Assembly (NCBI RefSeq): GCF_014078525.1
Contig: NZ_MU078698.1
Span: forward strand, 1 to 64,000
Direction: 5' to 3'
Origin: Nitrosopumilus sp. b3
GTDB lineage: Archaea; Thermoproteota; Nitrososphaeria; Nitrososphaerales; Nitrosopumilaceae
DNA: 64,000 nucleotides
The notes under the pieces: generated by a model
What the model was told of the DNA's origin: nothing
The model's database searches: none
Seen by the model: only the letters and a program-made list of their open reading frames with translations
Shown here: piece after piece, positions 7,445-17,122 of the stretch
Layout of the letters: the number at the start of each line of letters is the position of its first letter
Numbering within the stretch: the first letter of the stretch is position 1
Translations under genes and position numbers: made by a program

Positions 7445-9709
7445 ATGGAGATTGATTCCACCCCTGAATTAGTTTCAAATGTTTATTCAAAAATCAAAGA
7501 GAATATTGTAAAATATAGAAACGTAGTTGAAAGACCACTTACTCTTACTGAGAAAATTTTATCTGGTCATCTTTATGAGGTTCCTGATAAAACCCTTAAT
7601 GGCGGAAAAGATTATGTTTTTCTTAAACCTGACAGAGTTGCACTACAAGATGTAACCGGTCAAATGGTAATGCTTCAATTCATGCAAGCTGGATTAAAAC
7701 AATCTGCCTTACCAACAACTGTACATTGTGATCATCTGATTAGAGCTGAAGTTCAAGGTGATGTTGACATGAAAGTTTCTCTTAATGAAAATAGTGAGGT
7801 TTTCAAATTCTTGCAATCCGCATCTGCAAAACATGGATGTGGTTTTTGGAAACCTGGTGCTGGAATCATTCATCAAGTGGTTCTTGAAAATTATGCATTT
7901 CCAGGAGGTTTGATGATAGGTACTGATTCTCATACTCCAAATGCTGGTGGTTTGGGAATGATTGCAGTTGGTGTAGGTGGATTAGATGCTGCTGAAACTA
8001 TGGCTGGACTTCCTTGGGAATTGCTATATCCAAAAAAAATTGGTGTTAAATTAACTGGAGAACTTAATGGTTGGACTGCACCTAAAGATATTATTCTGAA
8101 AGTTGCAGAAGAACTAACGGTTTCTGGTGGAACTAATTCTATTGTTGAATACTTTGGACCTGGTACACAATCTATCAGTTGTACTGGTAAAGCAACTATT
8201 ACAAATATGGGTGCAGAAATTGGTGCAACTTGTTCAATATTCCCATATGATGAGAGAATGGAAACTTATCTAAAATATACAAACAGAGAAAAAATCGCTG
8301 AATTAGCAAATCAAAATAAAGAATTACTTGTAGCAGATCCTGAAATTGAATCAAATCCTGAAATCTTTTTTGATAAAGTAATTGAAATCAATTTATCTAC
8401 ATTAGAGCCACATATTGTTGGACCCCATACTCCTGATTTAGCTAGAACAATTTCTGAATTAGGTGAAGATGTAAAATCAAATGATTACATTGATCCAATA
8501 TCTGTTGCATTGATTGGAAGTTGTACAAATTCATCTTATGAAGACATGTCTAGAGTTGCAAGTATTGCTCTACAAGCAAAAGAAAAAGGAATAAAATCTA
8601 AAATCCCTTTGTTAATCACTCCTGGTTCTGAACAAATCCGTGGAACTATAGAAAGAGATGGTCAGATGGATTCTCTTAAAGAAATTGGTGCAACTGTTCT
8701 AGCAAATGCATGTGGACCTTGTATAGGACAATGGAACAGACCTGAATTACAAAATGAAGAGAAAAATACAATCGTTACCACATTTAACAGAAATTTCCCA
8801 GGAAGAAATGACGGTCATCGTTCTACTTTGAATTTTATTGGTAGTCCTGAGATGATTATAGCGCTAGCATTAGGAGGTCGTTTGTCCTTTAATCCATTAA
8901 AAGATGAACTTACTGCTTCAGACGGTACAAAATTTAAACTGCAACCACCTAAACCTGCACCGGAAGTTCCTGAGAGTGGGTTTATGATTCCTGAAGGAAT
9001 TTACATTGCACCTCCAGAAAACTCTGCAGATGTTGAAGTAATTATTGATCCTAACAGTAAAAGGCTACAACTCTTAGAACCATTTTCAAAATGGGATGGA
9101 AAAGACTTTGTTGATTTACCAATTCTGGTAAAAGCTAAAGGAAAATGTACTACTGATCATATCTCACCAGCTGGTGCTTGGTTGTCTCTTAGAGGTCATT
9201 TAGATAATTTGAGTGATAACATGCTTTTAGGAGCAGTTAATTCATTTAATGATGAAGTAGGTAAAGGAAAAAATATACTGAATAATCAACTTGAAGGATT
9301 TTCAAATATTGCAAGACAGTATAAAGAAAAACAGATGAGATGGGTTATCGTCGGTGATAATAATTACGGTGAAGGTAGCAGCAGAGAACACGCTGCAATG
9401 TCCCCTAGATATTTAGGATGTGCAGCGGTAATCACTAAAAGTCTTGCTAGAATTCATGAAACCAATTTGAAAAAACAAGGAATTTTGGCATTAACTTTTA
9501 GCAATCCCGATGATTATGAAAAAATTTTAGAAGATGATAAAATCAGTCTTTTAGAATTAAATGAGTTGGAACCCAATAAACAAGTAAAATGTGTTTTAAC
9601 TCATAAGGATGGAGGTAAAGATGACATTTTACTAAATCATTCTTACAATAAAGCTCAGATTGAGTGGTTTAAAGCTGGTTCGGCACTTAATGTTTTAAGA
9701 AATAGATAG
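7445..9709 (+). CDS. acn: aconitate hydratase
   Basis: Iron-sulfur enzyme interconverting citrate and isocitrate in the TCA cycle. The three cluster-binding cysteines are visible: Cys360 in GSCTNSSYED and Cys423/Cys426 in ANACGPCIGQW. The C-terminal swivel domain contains GDNNYGEGSSREHAA. At 754 aa and with this domain order it resembles the mitochondrial-type aconitase rather than the longer AcnA/IRP form. ATG at 7445 lies 16 bp after an AGGAG sequence (7424-7428). It is transcribed as a single gene, ending shortly before the convergent tRNA-Trp. Confidence 0.96.
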   Translation: MEIDSTPELVSNVYSKIKENIVKYRNVVERPLTLTEKILSGHLYEVPDKTLNGGKDYVFLKPDRVALQDVTGQMVMLQFMQAGLKQSALPTTVHCDHLIRAEVQGDVDMKVSLNENSEVFKFLQSASAKHGCGFWKPGAGIIHQVVLENYAFPGGLMIGTDSHTPNAGGLGMIAVGVGGLDAAETMAGLPWELLYPKKIGVKLTGELNGWTAPKDIILKVAEELTVSGGTNSIVEYFGPGTQSISCTGKATITNMGAEIGATCSIFPYDERMETYLKYTNREKIAELANQNKELLVADPEIESNPEIFFDKVIEINLSTLEPHIVGPHTPDLARTISELGEDVKSNDYIDPISVALIGSCTNSSYEDMSRVASIALQAKEKGIKSKIPLLITPGSEQIRGTIERDGQMDSLKEIGATVLANACGPCIGQWNRPELQNEEKNTIVTTFNRNFPGRNDGHRSTLNFIGSPEMIIALALGGRLSFNPLKDELTASDGTKFKLQPPKPAPEVPESGFMIPEGIYIAPPENSADVEVIIDPNSKRLQLLEPFSKWDGKDFVDLPILVKAKGKCTTDHISPAGAWLSLRGHLDNLSDNMLLGAVNSFNDEVGKGKNILNNQLEGFSNIARQYKEKQMRWVIVGDNNYGEGSSREHAAMSPRYLGCAAVITKSLARIHETNLKKQGILALTFSNPDDYEKILEDDKISLLELNELEPNKQVKCVLTHKDGGKDDILLNHSYNKAQIEWFKAGSALNVLRNR

Positions 9710-9745
9710 TCTCTTTTTACTTAGAACATCTACTATGATTAGAAA

Positions 9746-9822
9746 GTGGGCTCGGACGGATTTGAACCGACGACCGATGGTTTTGGAGACCATCGTCCTA
9801 CCTGGCTAGACTACGAACCCAC
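9746..9822 (-). tRNA. tRNA-Trp (CCA)
   Basis: Read on the minus strand this folds as a 77-nt cloverleaf. The acceptor stem pairs GTGGGTT-type 5' sequence with the 3' end GAGCCCAC, the anticodon arm is ATGGT-CTCCAAA-ACCAT with anticodon CCA, and the T arm contains GGTTCAAATCC. No intron and no encoded CCA tail are seen. It lies tail-to-tail with aconitase. Confidence 0.95.
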
Positions 9823-9841
9823 AAGAATCAAAATATTCTGC

Positions 9842-9851
9842 TTAAATTTTA
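9842..9851 (-). promoter_or_regulatory. TATA-like box of tRNA-Trp
   Basis: On the minus strand the sequence AAAATTTAAG lies 20-29 bases upstream of the tRNA 5' end, the usual distance for an archaeal TATA box. The call rests on position and composition alone. Confidence 0.4.
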
Positions 9852-9910
9852 AGTTACTTTTAATCAAGATTTATTTGAGAATGGTGAAAATTTGTATTTG
9901 TTCATAAATC

Positions 9911-10444
9911 ATGGTAAAACCAATCTACTTAGCAATTGGAGCAATTCCTGTAATTGTGGCACTTTTAATTTCTATTCCGCTACTTACTAAAAATGAAATT
10001 CCAATGTCTGCAGCAAATTCTGTTGATAAAATTGAAATTGAATATACAAAACATCAATTAAAGAAAATTTCTTATGGAATTACAGAAAGAACTGGATCAC
10101 AAAAAACTGAAATTCTTTTCATAAAAAATAATGGTGAACTTAAATATTCTGTCACTGAACAAGGATATCTTCAACCTGATATTCGCTCAAAACTAGATGA
10201 TAAAAAACTAGAAAAACTAAAGGCACTAATTAAAGAAACTGGTTTTATTGCTATTCCCTCAGAATCTTTTTCCATTCTAGAAAATGCAACTGATTATCAG
10301 AAATCAAATGTAAAAATTACTCTTAATGGTCGTGTAAATCAAATTCATTGGCCTGAACAAAATGCTACTTCGGATTTCATTCCTCCAATTATTACCATGG
10401 TTGAATCTGAACTTGATAAGATTATTTCTGAAATAGGTGAATAG
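9911..10444 (+). CDS. membrane-anchored or secreted hypothetical protein
   Basis: 177 aa beginning with an uncleaved signal anchor or signal peptide (YLAIGAIPVIVALLISIPLL, residues 5-24) followed by an extracytoplasmic domain rich in beta-type alternation. The region KIEIEYTKHQLKKISYGITE and the later KLKALIKETGFIAIPSE resemble small secreted domains seen repeatedly in ammonia-oxidising archaea, but no named family can be given. Directly followed (30 bp) by pdxS on the same strand, so it may share the transcript although no functional link is evident. Confidence 0.8.
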   Translation: MVKPIYLAIGAIPVIVALLISIPLLTKNEIPMSAANSVDKIEIEYTKHQLKKISYGITERTGSQKTEILFIKNNGELKYSVTEQGYLQPDIRSKLDDKKLEKLKALIKETGFIAIPSESFSILENATDYQKSNVKITLNGRVNQIHWPEQNATSDFIPPIITMVESELDKIISEIGE

Positions 10445-10474
10445 GTACAAATAGTCATTAGTGAAAATTAGAAT

Positions 10475-11443
10475 ATGCTTCCATTATCTGGTGAACGATT
10501 AGATGCTAAAGGAATAGTTTCTGATTCAATAAACTCTATTGATACTTTACGTGGTTCGTCTACTGTTAAACGAGGATTTGCTCATATGCTTAAAAATGGA
10601 GTTGTTATGGATGTAACAACTGTAGAACAAGCTCAAATTGCTGAAGAAGCGGGTGCAGTCTCTGTTATGGTTTTAGATAAACTACCATCTGAAGTGCGCA
10701 AAGCTGGTGGTGTTGCCCGTACTGCTAGTATTAGAATTATTGAAGATATTATGGATAATGTTACTATTCCTGTCATGGCTAAATGTAGAATTGGACATGT
10801 CAATGAAGCCCTAGTTCTTCAAGAAACTGATGTTGATATGATAGATGAATCTGAAGTTCTTACACCAGCTGATGAATTCCATCATATTTGGAAATGGGAT
10901 TTTACAACACCTGTTGTAAACGGATCTCGATCTCTTGCAGAAGCTTTGAGAAGAATTGAGGAAGGTGCATCAATGATCCGAACAAAAGGAGAACCCGGAA
11001 CTGGAAATGTTGCAGAAGCAGTAACTCATATTAAAAAACTAAATGATGAATTAAGAACGATAAAGGCAATTTATGATTCTGGTGATAATCAAGATTTAGT
11101 TAGAATTGCACGTGAATTCAAAGTATCTTATGATATTGTTCATCAAACTGCTAAACTTGGAAGACTTCCTGTTGTAAATTTTGCAGCTGGTGGAATTGCA
11201 ACACCAGCTGACGCTGCATATTTAATGTCTCTTGGATGTGATGGAATTTTTGTAGGTTCTGGAATTTTTAATGCAGATGATGCAAAAGAAAGAGCAAGAG
11301 CAATTGTTTTAGCTACAACTTTTTGGAATGAAACTGACAAAGTAAAAGAAGCACAAAAAATGATTGATGAAAGACAATCTATGATAGGTTTGGATGTTAA
11401 AACACTAGAATTGCGTATGCAAGATCGTGGTGGTTCATCATGA
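10475..11443 (+). CDS. pdxS: pyridoxal 5'-phosphate synthase, synthase subunit PdxS
   Basis: TIM-barrel synthase that builds PLP from ribose 5-phosphate, glyceraldehyde 3-phosphate and ammonia delivered by PdxT. Seen: [16 protein letters not shown] near the N-terminus, [21 protein letters not shown], the catalytic Lys in [16 protein letters not shown] and [13 protein letters not shown]. Length (322 aa) is slightly above the usual 290-300 because of a short N-terminal extension. Its stop overlaps the pdxT start by 4 bp (ATGA), so the two subunits are translationally coupled. Confidence 0.97.
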   Translation: MLPLSGERLDAKGIVSDSINSIDTLRGSSTVKRGFAHMLKNGVVMDVTTVEQAQIAEEAGAVSVMVLDKLPSEVRKAGGVARTASIRIIEDIMDNVTIPVMAKCRIGHVNEALVLQETDVDMIDESEVLTPADEFHHIWKWDFTTPVVNGSRSLAEALRRIEEGASMIRTKGEPGTGNVAEAVTHIKKLNDELRTIKAIYDSGDNQDLVRIAREFKVSYDIVHQTAKLGRLPVVNFAAGGIATPADAAYLMSLGCDGIFVGSGIFNADDAKERARAIVLATTFWNETDKVKEAQKMIDERQSMIGLDVKTLELRMQDRGGSS

Positions 11444-12057
11444 GCCTTAACGTTGGCGTTTTATCAATCCAAGGAGACGTTCAAGAAAATCTCCTATCTG
11501 CCAAAACTGCACTAGAAGAATTAGGTTTAGATGGTAAAGTTAGTGATGTTAAAACTCCCGAGGAAATATCTCATTTAGATGGTTTGATAATTCCTGGCGG
11601 TGAAAGTACTACCATAGGGCAACTTTCTTTGGTAAATGGTTCACTTAAAGTTCTAAAGGAAAGAATTGAAAATGGAATGCCCGTACTTGGAATATGTGCT
11701 GGGATGATTATGTTATCTAATACTGCTAATGATCGTGTTATGGGTAAAACTGATCAACCTCTTTTGAATATTCTTGATATTAAATTAGAGAGAAATTCAT
11801 TTGGAAGACAAAAAAAATCCTTCGAAGCTGATATCTCTTTAGATTCCATTGATATTCCAAAATTCAATGGAGTGTTTATCCGAGCACCCTCTGTATCTGA
11901 TGTAGGTTCAGATGTTGAAGTCTTATCAAAATTCAATAATCGTATTGTTGCAATAAAAAAGGGTAATGTGATTGGAACTGCATTTCATCCTGAACTTACT
12001 ACTGATACCTCAGTACACAAATATTTCATAAATCTAGTAAAATCTTTTAAAAATTAA
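11440..12057 (+). CDS. pdxT: pyridoxal 5'-phosphate synthase, glutaminase subunit PdxT
   Basis: Class I-type glutamine amidotransferase giving ammonia to PdxS. The glutaminase signatures are all present: [11 protein letters not shown], the nucleophile Cys in [10 protein letters not shown], and the His/Glu dyad in [11 protein letters not shown] near the C-terminus. The 205-aa length is normal. It is the second gene of the pdxS-pdxT operon, with a 4-bp start/stop overlap. The following secreted coiled-coil gene starts 58 bp later after an AT-rich spacer and is probably separate. Confidence 0.97.
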   Translation: MSLNVGVLSIQGDVQENLLSAKTALEELGLDGKVSDVKTPEEISHLDGLIIPGGESTTIGQLSLVNGSLKVLKERIENGMPVLGICAGMIMLSNTANDRVMGKTDQPLLNILDIKLERNSFGRQKKSFEADISLDSIDIPKFNGVFIRAPSVSDVGSDVEVLSKFNNRIVAIKKGNVIGTAFHPELTTDTSVHKYFINLVKSFKN

Positions 12058-12115
12058 CTCAAAGTGATGATTCGTAAGCAATTCTTTTTAATCATTATCT
12101 AGCCGAGCTTATAAA

Positions 12116-13219
12116 ATGGACAAAAAATTTGTGTTATTTGGCATTTTGACCTCAATATTGTTAGGAGGTATTTTTGGACTATTTTCAATTAACGAATCAT
12201 TTGCTGATGATAATCTTTCTGTAAGTAGAGAAAATTCTGAAGCATATCAAAAACAAATAACATCTGAAGAAGAAAAACAAAAAGCTGAAGAACGACAACA
12301 AAAACTAGATGAAAAAGAACAAGAGAGAAAACAAAAAGCTGAAGAACGACAACAAAAACTAGATGAAAAAGAACAAGAGAGAAAACAAAAAGCTGAAGAA
12401 CGACAACAAAAACTAGATTCAGATAGAAAAAAACTTGAGGAAAGATTATCTAAGAAAATAAACAAATATGAAGAGAAATTAAAAGAGATTAAAGAAAAAT
12501 ATCAAAATAGAATTGAATCTGAATTTTCAGGAGATGCAGAAAATCTTTCAAATGATATTTCAAAATTACAAGATAAATTAACTAAAAAATCAGAAGATAT
12601 TCGTAAAAAACTAGAGGCAAAACAACAAACACTAGATTCTAGAACCCAGAAAATTCTTGAAAAAATTAACAATGGAAATTATTTAGGCGATAAAATTGGA
12701 ACTTCTAACATAATTGAAACATATAGTCTTGTTTTTGATTCCGTTCAGGCTATCGGAATTCACGATAAAACTCAATTATCTACTCTTGAGGGTATTATGA
12801 ATTTCAATACATTTGATAAGAGTAAATCTAATCTAAAATTGGAATTACAAGATTGTAAAATTTCTGTGGATGGCATTCCTTACAATTGTGGATTTGGAAA
12901 AGCTCGATCAACCTCTTCGGGAAATACTGAAGCAAAAGATTCGCTTGTGATTATTGCATTCCTTGAAGATGATGTTATTGAAGAGGTACACTCTACGCTT
13001 AAAATTTCATTAAATGCTGATTTTCCTATTGGTGATATCGATGGATCAAGCCAAGTTTCAATTTTGGGACCTCAAAGTAAAATTTCCGGTTTGTGGTTTT
13101 TAGATGGAACTGGAACTTTGACTAGAACCGTATCATTAACTGATGATTCAACAGTTGTTTCTAACGGTGATGAAATTACTGTTGAGTTGGATGAAGACAT
13201 TGGTGTAAGTGGTAATTAA
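12116..13219 (+). CDS. secreted coiled-coil protein with tandem 18-residue repeats
   Basis: 367 aa. Residues 1-30 form a signal peptide (VLFGILTSILLGGIFGLF followed by a probable cleavage near SFA). Residues 40-185 are a long charged coiled coil. Within it an 18-residue unit of the type KAEERQQKLDEKEQERKQ is repeated 2.7 times with almost no change. The C-terminal 170 residues are beta-rich (IGTSNIIETYSLVFDSVQ onward) and include two cysteines in DCKISVDGIPYNCGFGKA. The protein probably acts outside the cell, perhaps as an S-layer-associated or spacer protein; this is inference. It is followed by another secreted protein 8 bp downstream, so the two likely form an operon. Confidence 0.88.
   Translation: MDKKFVLFGILTSILLGGIFGLFSINESFADDNLSVSRENSEAYQKQITSEEEKQKAEERQQKLDEKEQERKQKAEERQQKLDEKEQERKQKAEERQQKLDSDRKKLEERLSKKINKYEEKLKEIKEKYQNRIESEFSGDAENLSNDISKLQDKLTKKSEDIRKKLEAKQQTLDSRTQKILEKINNGNYLGDKIGTSNIIETYSLVFDSVQAIGIHDKTQLSTLEGIMNFNTFDKSKSNLKLELQDCKISVDGIPYNCGFGKARSTSSGNTEAKDSLVIIAFLEDDVIEEVHSTLKISLNADFPIGDIDGSSQVSILGPQSKISGLWFLDGTGTLTRTVSLTDDSTVVSNGDEITVELDEDIGVSGN
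12275..12418 (+). repeat. 54-bp tandem repeat inside coding sequence, 2.7 copies
   Basis: Copies begin at 12275, 12329 and 12383 and are identical over the compared bases. The unit length is a multiple of three and encodes the 18-residue coiled-coil repeat. Such near-perfect identity at DNA level suggests recent expansion and possible length variation between strains. Confidence 0.9.
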
Positions 13220-13227
13220 TATTGCTA

Positions 13228-13908
13228 ATGAAAAATTTATTTTTCTTATTTGGCTTTGTTTTACCAATTTTTTTAATTTCTTCATCTCCGTCATCTTTTG
13301 GTGATGTAGGTTCTGTTTCTGTTGAATCATTTGATGTTGATTATAATATTGAAAATGGAGTTCTTGATTCGATTTTCTTAGATCCTGATTTTATTGAATT
13401 AATCATAATGATGGATACTACATCTGATGGAACTATTGAACTTACAATTCCCAGAAATTTGTTAGATGCAAAATTTGATACAACCGATGATGTTTTCTTT
13501 ATCTTAGTTGATGGTTTTGAAACCGATTATGCAGAAATTAATTCTGATTCTGATTCTAGAACACTTGTAATTCCTTTCTTTTCTGGAGATTCAGTAATTG
13601 ATATTATTGGAACTGATGCATTAACCACCTTTTCAACAGAATCTCAAATCCCATCATGGATTAAGAACAATGCAGGTTGGTGGGCTGATGGACAAATAGA
13701 TGATGTTGCATTCATTCAAGGAATACAATATTTGATTACTGAAAATATTATGTTTATTCCTGAAACAGAACCTGGAGAATCCTCTGCAAGTGGAATCCCA
13801 TCATGGATTAAGAACAATGCAGGTTGGTGGGCTGATGGACAAATAGATGATGTTGCTTTCATTCAAGGAATACAATATTTGATCACAAATGGAATTTTAG
13901 AGGTCTAA
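13228..13908 (+). CDS. secreted protein with two SWIKNNAGWWADGQI repeats
   Basis: 226 aa with an N-terminal signal peptide (FLFGFVLPIFLISSS) and a beta-rich domain to about residue 135. Two copies of a 30-residue module follow (residues 141-170 and 190-219), each starting PSWIKNNAGWWADGQI and ending in a GIQYLIT helix. This Trp-rich module is widespread in exported proteins of ammonia-oxidising archaea. Its role is unknown; cell-surface or carbohydrate attachment is plausible. ATG 13228 is preferred over TTG 13222. Probably co-transcribed with the coiled-coil protein upstream. Confidence 0.88.
   Translation: MKNLFFLFGFVLPIFLISSSPSSFGDVGSVSVESFDVDYNIENGVLDSIFLDPDFIELIIMMDTTSDGTIELTIPRNLLDAKFDTTDDVFFILVDGFETDYAEINSDSDSRTLVIPFFSGDSVIDIIGTDALTTFSTESQIPSWIKNNAGWWADGQIDDVAFIQGIQYLITENIMFIPETEPGESSASGIPSWIKNNAGWWADGQIDDVAFIQGIQYLITNGILEV
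13648..13736 (+). repeat. 89-bp direct repeat, copy 1
   Basis: Encodes the first SWIKNNAGWWADGQI module. It differs from copy 2 (13795-13883) at a single base (A versus T at a silent Ala codon), which points to a recent duplication or gene conversion. Confidence 0.9.
13795..13883 (+). repeat. 89-bp direct repeat, copy 2
   Basis: Second copy of the module-coding repeat, exactly 147 bp downstream of copy 1 and in the same reading frame. Confidence 0.9.
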
Positions 13909-13913
13909 TAGGC

Positions 13914-16232
13914 TCAATCTATCAGATTGTGCATTGATTTCAAATCTTTTTTGTATGGTTCTAACATAGAAGGAATTTCAATTTTTATTGAATCTTTTAA
14001 TGATAATCCTTGATCTTTTTTCTCATTCCAAACTTTAGAATTAAATTCAGTGATCTCTTTAGTGATGTTACTTTGTTCTTCAAGATTTTCGGAATCAACT
14101 TGTTTTTCTTTATGAATACTTTCTTCTGAATACAAAATCTTCCAAAGATGTTCAGTAATAAAAGGTGTAATTGGCGCTAAAAGTTTTAAAACTGTTGACA
14201 ATGTTTTATGAAGCGTAAATATTGCACCATCTCTTTCTTCATCAGTAAACTCAATTCCATATGCTCTAGCTTTTACCATCTCAATATAATGTGCTGCAAA
14301 CAAATTCCAAGTAAATTCTCTTATTGCAATAGCAGGAATGAAAAAGTTGTATTCATCATATCCTTTTTTACATTCTTTTACTAAATTATCTAATTCTGAT
14401 AAAATCCATTTATCTGATGCTGTAAGATCCCCTGATTTAATCACAGGGAAACTAGACAAAAATCTTGACACATTCCATAACTTACTAAGGAATTTTTTAC
14501 TTGACTCAATTTTTTGTTCATTACATCTAAAATCATATCCGTGATTAATTTCACTTGCACTCCAGAATCTAAAAGTGTCAGCTCCTAATTTCTCAATTAC
14601 TGGCAATGGATCTATTGCATTTCCTTTACTCTTACTCATCTTCATTCCTTTTTCGTCTAAACCATATCCCATTATCCATGCTTCAGACCATGGTTTTTCT
14701 CCCGTTAATTGCTCACATCTTAATAGAGTGTAGTATAACCATGTTCTAACAATATCTTTTGCTTGAGGTCTAATCGAAGCTGGATACACTTTTTTAAAAA
14801 ATTCCTCATCTCTGTTAAATTTGCTGATGAAAAGTGGGGATACACTTGAATCCATCCATGTATCAAATGTTCGTTCCTCACCAACAAATTCTGTTGAATT
14901 ACATTTGGAACAATTACTGATTGGACATTTTTCCTTCCATGGTCTATAGTACTTTCCAGGCTCAGGAACATGAGGTTCTGAGCAGTTTTTGCAGTACCAA
15001 ATTGGGATTTCAGTACCATAAAATCTTCTTCTTGAAATTGGCCAGTCGATATTGATAGATTCTAACCAATTCATCAAAATCTGTTTATGCATTGATGGGT
15101 GGAATGTAATTTCTTGCCCTAAATTTTTGATTTTTACAATTGCGTCTTTTTGTTTTAGATAATATTCTTCCATTGGAATAATTTCAATTGGAATCTTACT
15201 TCTCTCTGAAATCGGTGTTCTGTGATTAATTTCTTCAATTTTTTCTAAAAATCCATTTGTTTCTAAATCTTCAATGATTTTTGTTCTTGCTTGTTTTGGT
15301 TTTAATCCCACATATTCACCTGCAACCTCAGTCATTCTTCCATCTAATCCAATTGCAACAATCTCTTCTAGTTCTAATTCTCTAAATAATGCTACATCGT
15401 TTTGATCACCGTAACTACATACCATAACAGCTCCTGAACCAAATTCTTCTTTTGCAGAATGGTGTGTTTTTAATTCCACTTCCACATTTGTTATTGGAAC
15501 AATTATTTTTTTTCCAATGTATTTTGTATATCTCTCATCTTCAGGATTGACAATAATAGTTCTACATGCACAAAGTAATTCTGGTCTAGTACTTGCAATA
15601 ATTATTTCTTGATCCGTATCTTTGATTTTAAATTTCATGTAAACTAGTTTTGTGGGTAAGTCTTGGTATGTAATTTCTGCATCTGCAATAGTTGTACCTG
15701 AAACCCAATCATAGTTATTGGGTCGATTTGCTAGATAGACTTGTCCTTTTTTCCATAACTCTATGAATGTTGATTGTGTGAGACTCCTATATTCTTCTGA
15801 GTCTGTTCTGTAGTAATTTGCAAAATCCCCACTAATTCCCAAACTTTTCATTATCACAATCATCTCAGCCTCTAAATCATCTAGTGCTTCTCTGCAGAGA
15901 TTTAGAAATTCACCTCTTTCTGTTTCTCTCATTCTAATATTGTGTTTTTTCTCTGTGTACAGTTCAACTGGTAATCCGTTTCTATCTATTCCAATTGGAA
16001 AATACACATTTTTCCCACTCATTCTTGCAGTTCGTGCAATCATGTCTATTTGTGAATAATGAGCAGCTGCTCCAATATGCCATGGTCTTCCTGAAGGATA
16101 TGGAGGTGGAGTGTCTATTGTATAATTGTCATCTTGTGGTGTAAAATCATAAATCTTTTCATCTTCCCATTTTTTTAGAATTTCTTTCTCTAATTCTGGA
16201 TTCCATGCTTTTTCTGAAATTTTAGGTTCCAT
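13914..16232 (-). CDS. valS: valyl-tRNA synthetase
   Basis: Class I synthetase for tRNA-Val. The first ATP signature appears as PSGRPWHIG (a degenerate HIGH) near residue 47, the second as MKMSKSKGN near residue 533. The CP1 editing domain is present (STRPELLCACRTIIVNPED, then TTIAD and HHSAKEEFGSGAVMVCSYGD). A zinc-finger insertion with two CxxC pairs (YCKNCSEP and NCSKCNS) lies around residues 418-445. At 772 aa it has the compact archaeal form with a short C-terminal domain. It is convergent with the Trp-module gene, 5 bp apart. Confidence 0.93.
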   Translation of the reverse strand: MEPKISEKAWNPELEKEILKKWEDEKIYDFTPQDDNYTIDTPPPYPSGRPWHIGAAAHYSQIDMIARTARMSGKNVYFPIGIDRNGLPVELYTEKKHNIRMRETERGEFLNLCREALDDLEAEMIVIMKSLGISGDFANYYRTDSEEYRSLTQSTFIELWKKGQVYLANRPNNYDWVSGTTIADAEITYQDLPTKLVYMKFKIKDTDQEIIIASTRPELLCACRTIIVNPEDERYTKYIGKKIIVPITNVEVELKTHHSAKEEFGSGAVMVCSYGDQNDVALFRELELEEIVAIGLDGRMTEVAGEYVGLKPKQARTKIIEDLETNGFLEKIEEINHRTPISERSKIPIEIIPMEEYYLKQKDAIVKIKNLGQEITFHPSMHKQILMNWLESINIDWPISRRRFYGTEIPIWYCKNCSEPHVPEPGKYYRPWKEKCPISNCSKCNSTEFVGEERTFDTWMDSSVSPLFISKFNRDEEFFKKVYPASIRPQAKDIVRTWLYYTLLRCEQLTGEKPWSEAWIMGYGLDEKGMKMSKSKGNAIDPLPVIEKLGADTFRFWSASEINHGYDFRCNEQKIESSKKFLSKLWNVSRFLSSFPVIKSGDLTASDKWILSELDNLVKECKKGYDEYNFFIPAIAIREFTWNLFAAHYIEMVKARAYGIEFTDEERDGAIFTLHKTLSTVLKLLAPITPFITEHLWKILYSEESIHKEKQVDSENLEEQSNITKEITEFNSKVWNEKKDQGLSLKDSIKIEIPSMLEPYKKDLKSMHNLID

Positions 16233-16239
16233 TTCTTAA

Positions 16240-17055
16240 CTATCTTGAAATATTTGAAATAATATGTGAACCCTTGTTGTAGCCTTCATAGATGTATACA
16301 CCAACTGCTTCTACATTTGATGGCATTTTTGGTGCTAATAATTTTATAATTTCACTTGATAGATTTTCTACGGTAGCTTCTCCTTCTAAAAGATATGTTG
16401 TATTTTTGGGAACTTGTAATTCAAACATCCCTTTAGGACCTTCAAATTTAATTTGAAAATGTGAATCATCTTCTTGTTTGAGATATTTTCTATTGATGAA
16501 AAATTTATGATCAAATACGTTTACAACTTCTTTGATAATTTTTTTAGCTTCTCCAAAATCCAATAGCAAATTATCTTTCATTTGTCCTACAAGCTCTACC
16601 ATTACAGAAGATGTATGTCCATGTAATATTGAGCATTTTTCAACTAAAGGCAGTATGTGTGCATAATCAAATGAGAATGATGCATCTTCTAGAAATATTG
16701 AACCTGTTTGTGGTGTTTTATCATAAAATACAACATCTTGTAATTCTTTAATTTGTGCGACGTATTTTGCATGCCCTATTGCCATTACTTTATCTTGAGG
16801 AAAATCTTCTTTGATTTGTTTATATTTTTCAATATCTCCATCATTATCAATAACTTCGATTAACCCCTTCGCTGTTTTAAAATCAACACTTACTTCATTT
16901 CCATTTTTCAATGTGATCTTGTGATTGTATTGATATTCTTGTTCAAGAAATGTTAGCATTTGTGCTACTGTCAATTCTGTTCTGGTTTTGAGTAAATTTC
17001 CCTTTTTATCGATATATCTAAAATCTGAATCTAGAATTGTTGGACTTGTTGCCAT
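16240..17055 (-). CDS. fusion: nuclease-like N-terminal domain + 6-pyruvoyl-tetrahydropterin synthase/QueD-like domain
   Basis: 271 aa in two halves. Residues 125-271 are PTPS/QueD-like: His133, His145 and His147 form the zinc triad and Cys141 is the catalytic cysteine in KCSILHGH. The reaction is conversion of dihydroneopterin triphosphate to a pterin or 6-carboxy product; which one cannot be told. Residues 20-112 resemble a PD-(D/E)XK fold: Glu27 in a first helix, Asp58 in VSVDFKTA and Glu67 in GLIEVIDND, but the usual Lys after the second acid is missing, so nuclease activity is doubtful. It starts 8 bp after valS and ends upstream of the pterin dehydratase gene, giving a pterin-linked context. 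Confidence 0.82.
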   Translation of the reverse strand: MATSPTILDSDFRYIDKKGNLLKTRTELTVAQMLTFLEQEYQYNHKITLKNGNEVSVDFKTAKGLIEVIDNDGDIEKYKQIKEDFPQDKVMAIGHAKYVAQIKELQDVVFYDKTPQTGSIFLEDASFSFDYAHILPLVEKCSILHGHTSSVMVELVGQMKDNLLLDFGEAKKIIKEVVNVFDHKFFINRKYLKQEDDSHFQIKFEGPKGMFELQVPKNTTYLLEGEATVENLSSEIIKLLAPKMPSNVEAVGVYIYEGYNKGSHIISNISR

Positions 17056-17122
17056 TTGAAGTCATCTAACTTTGGATATAATATAAATTCTGTAATGAAT
17101 ATGCCTGATTTTTTATTTACAA

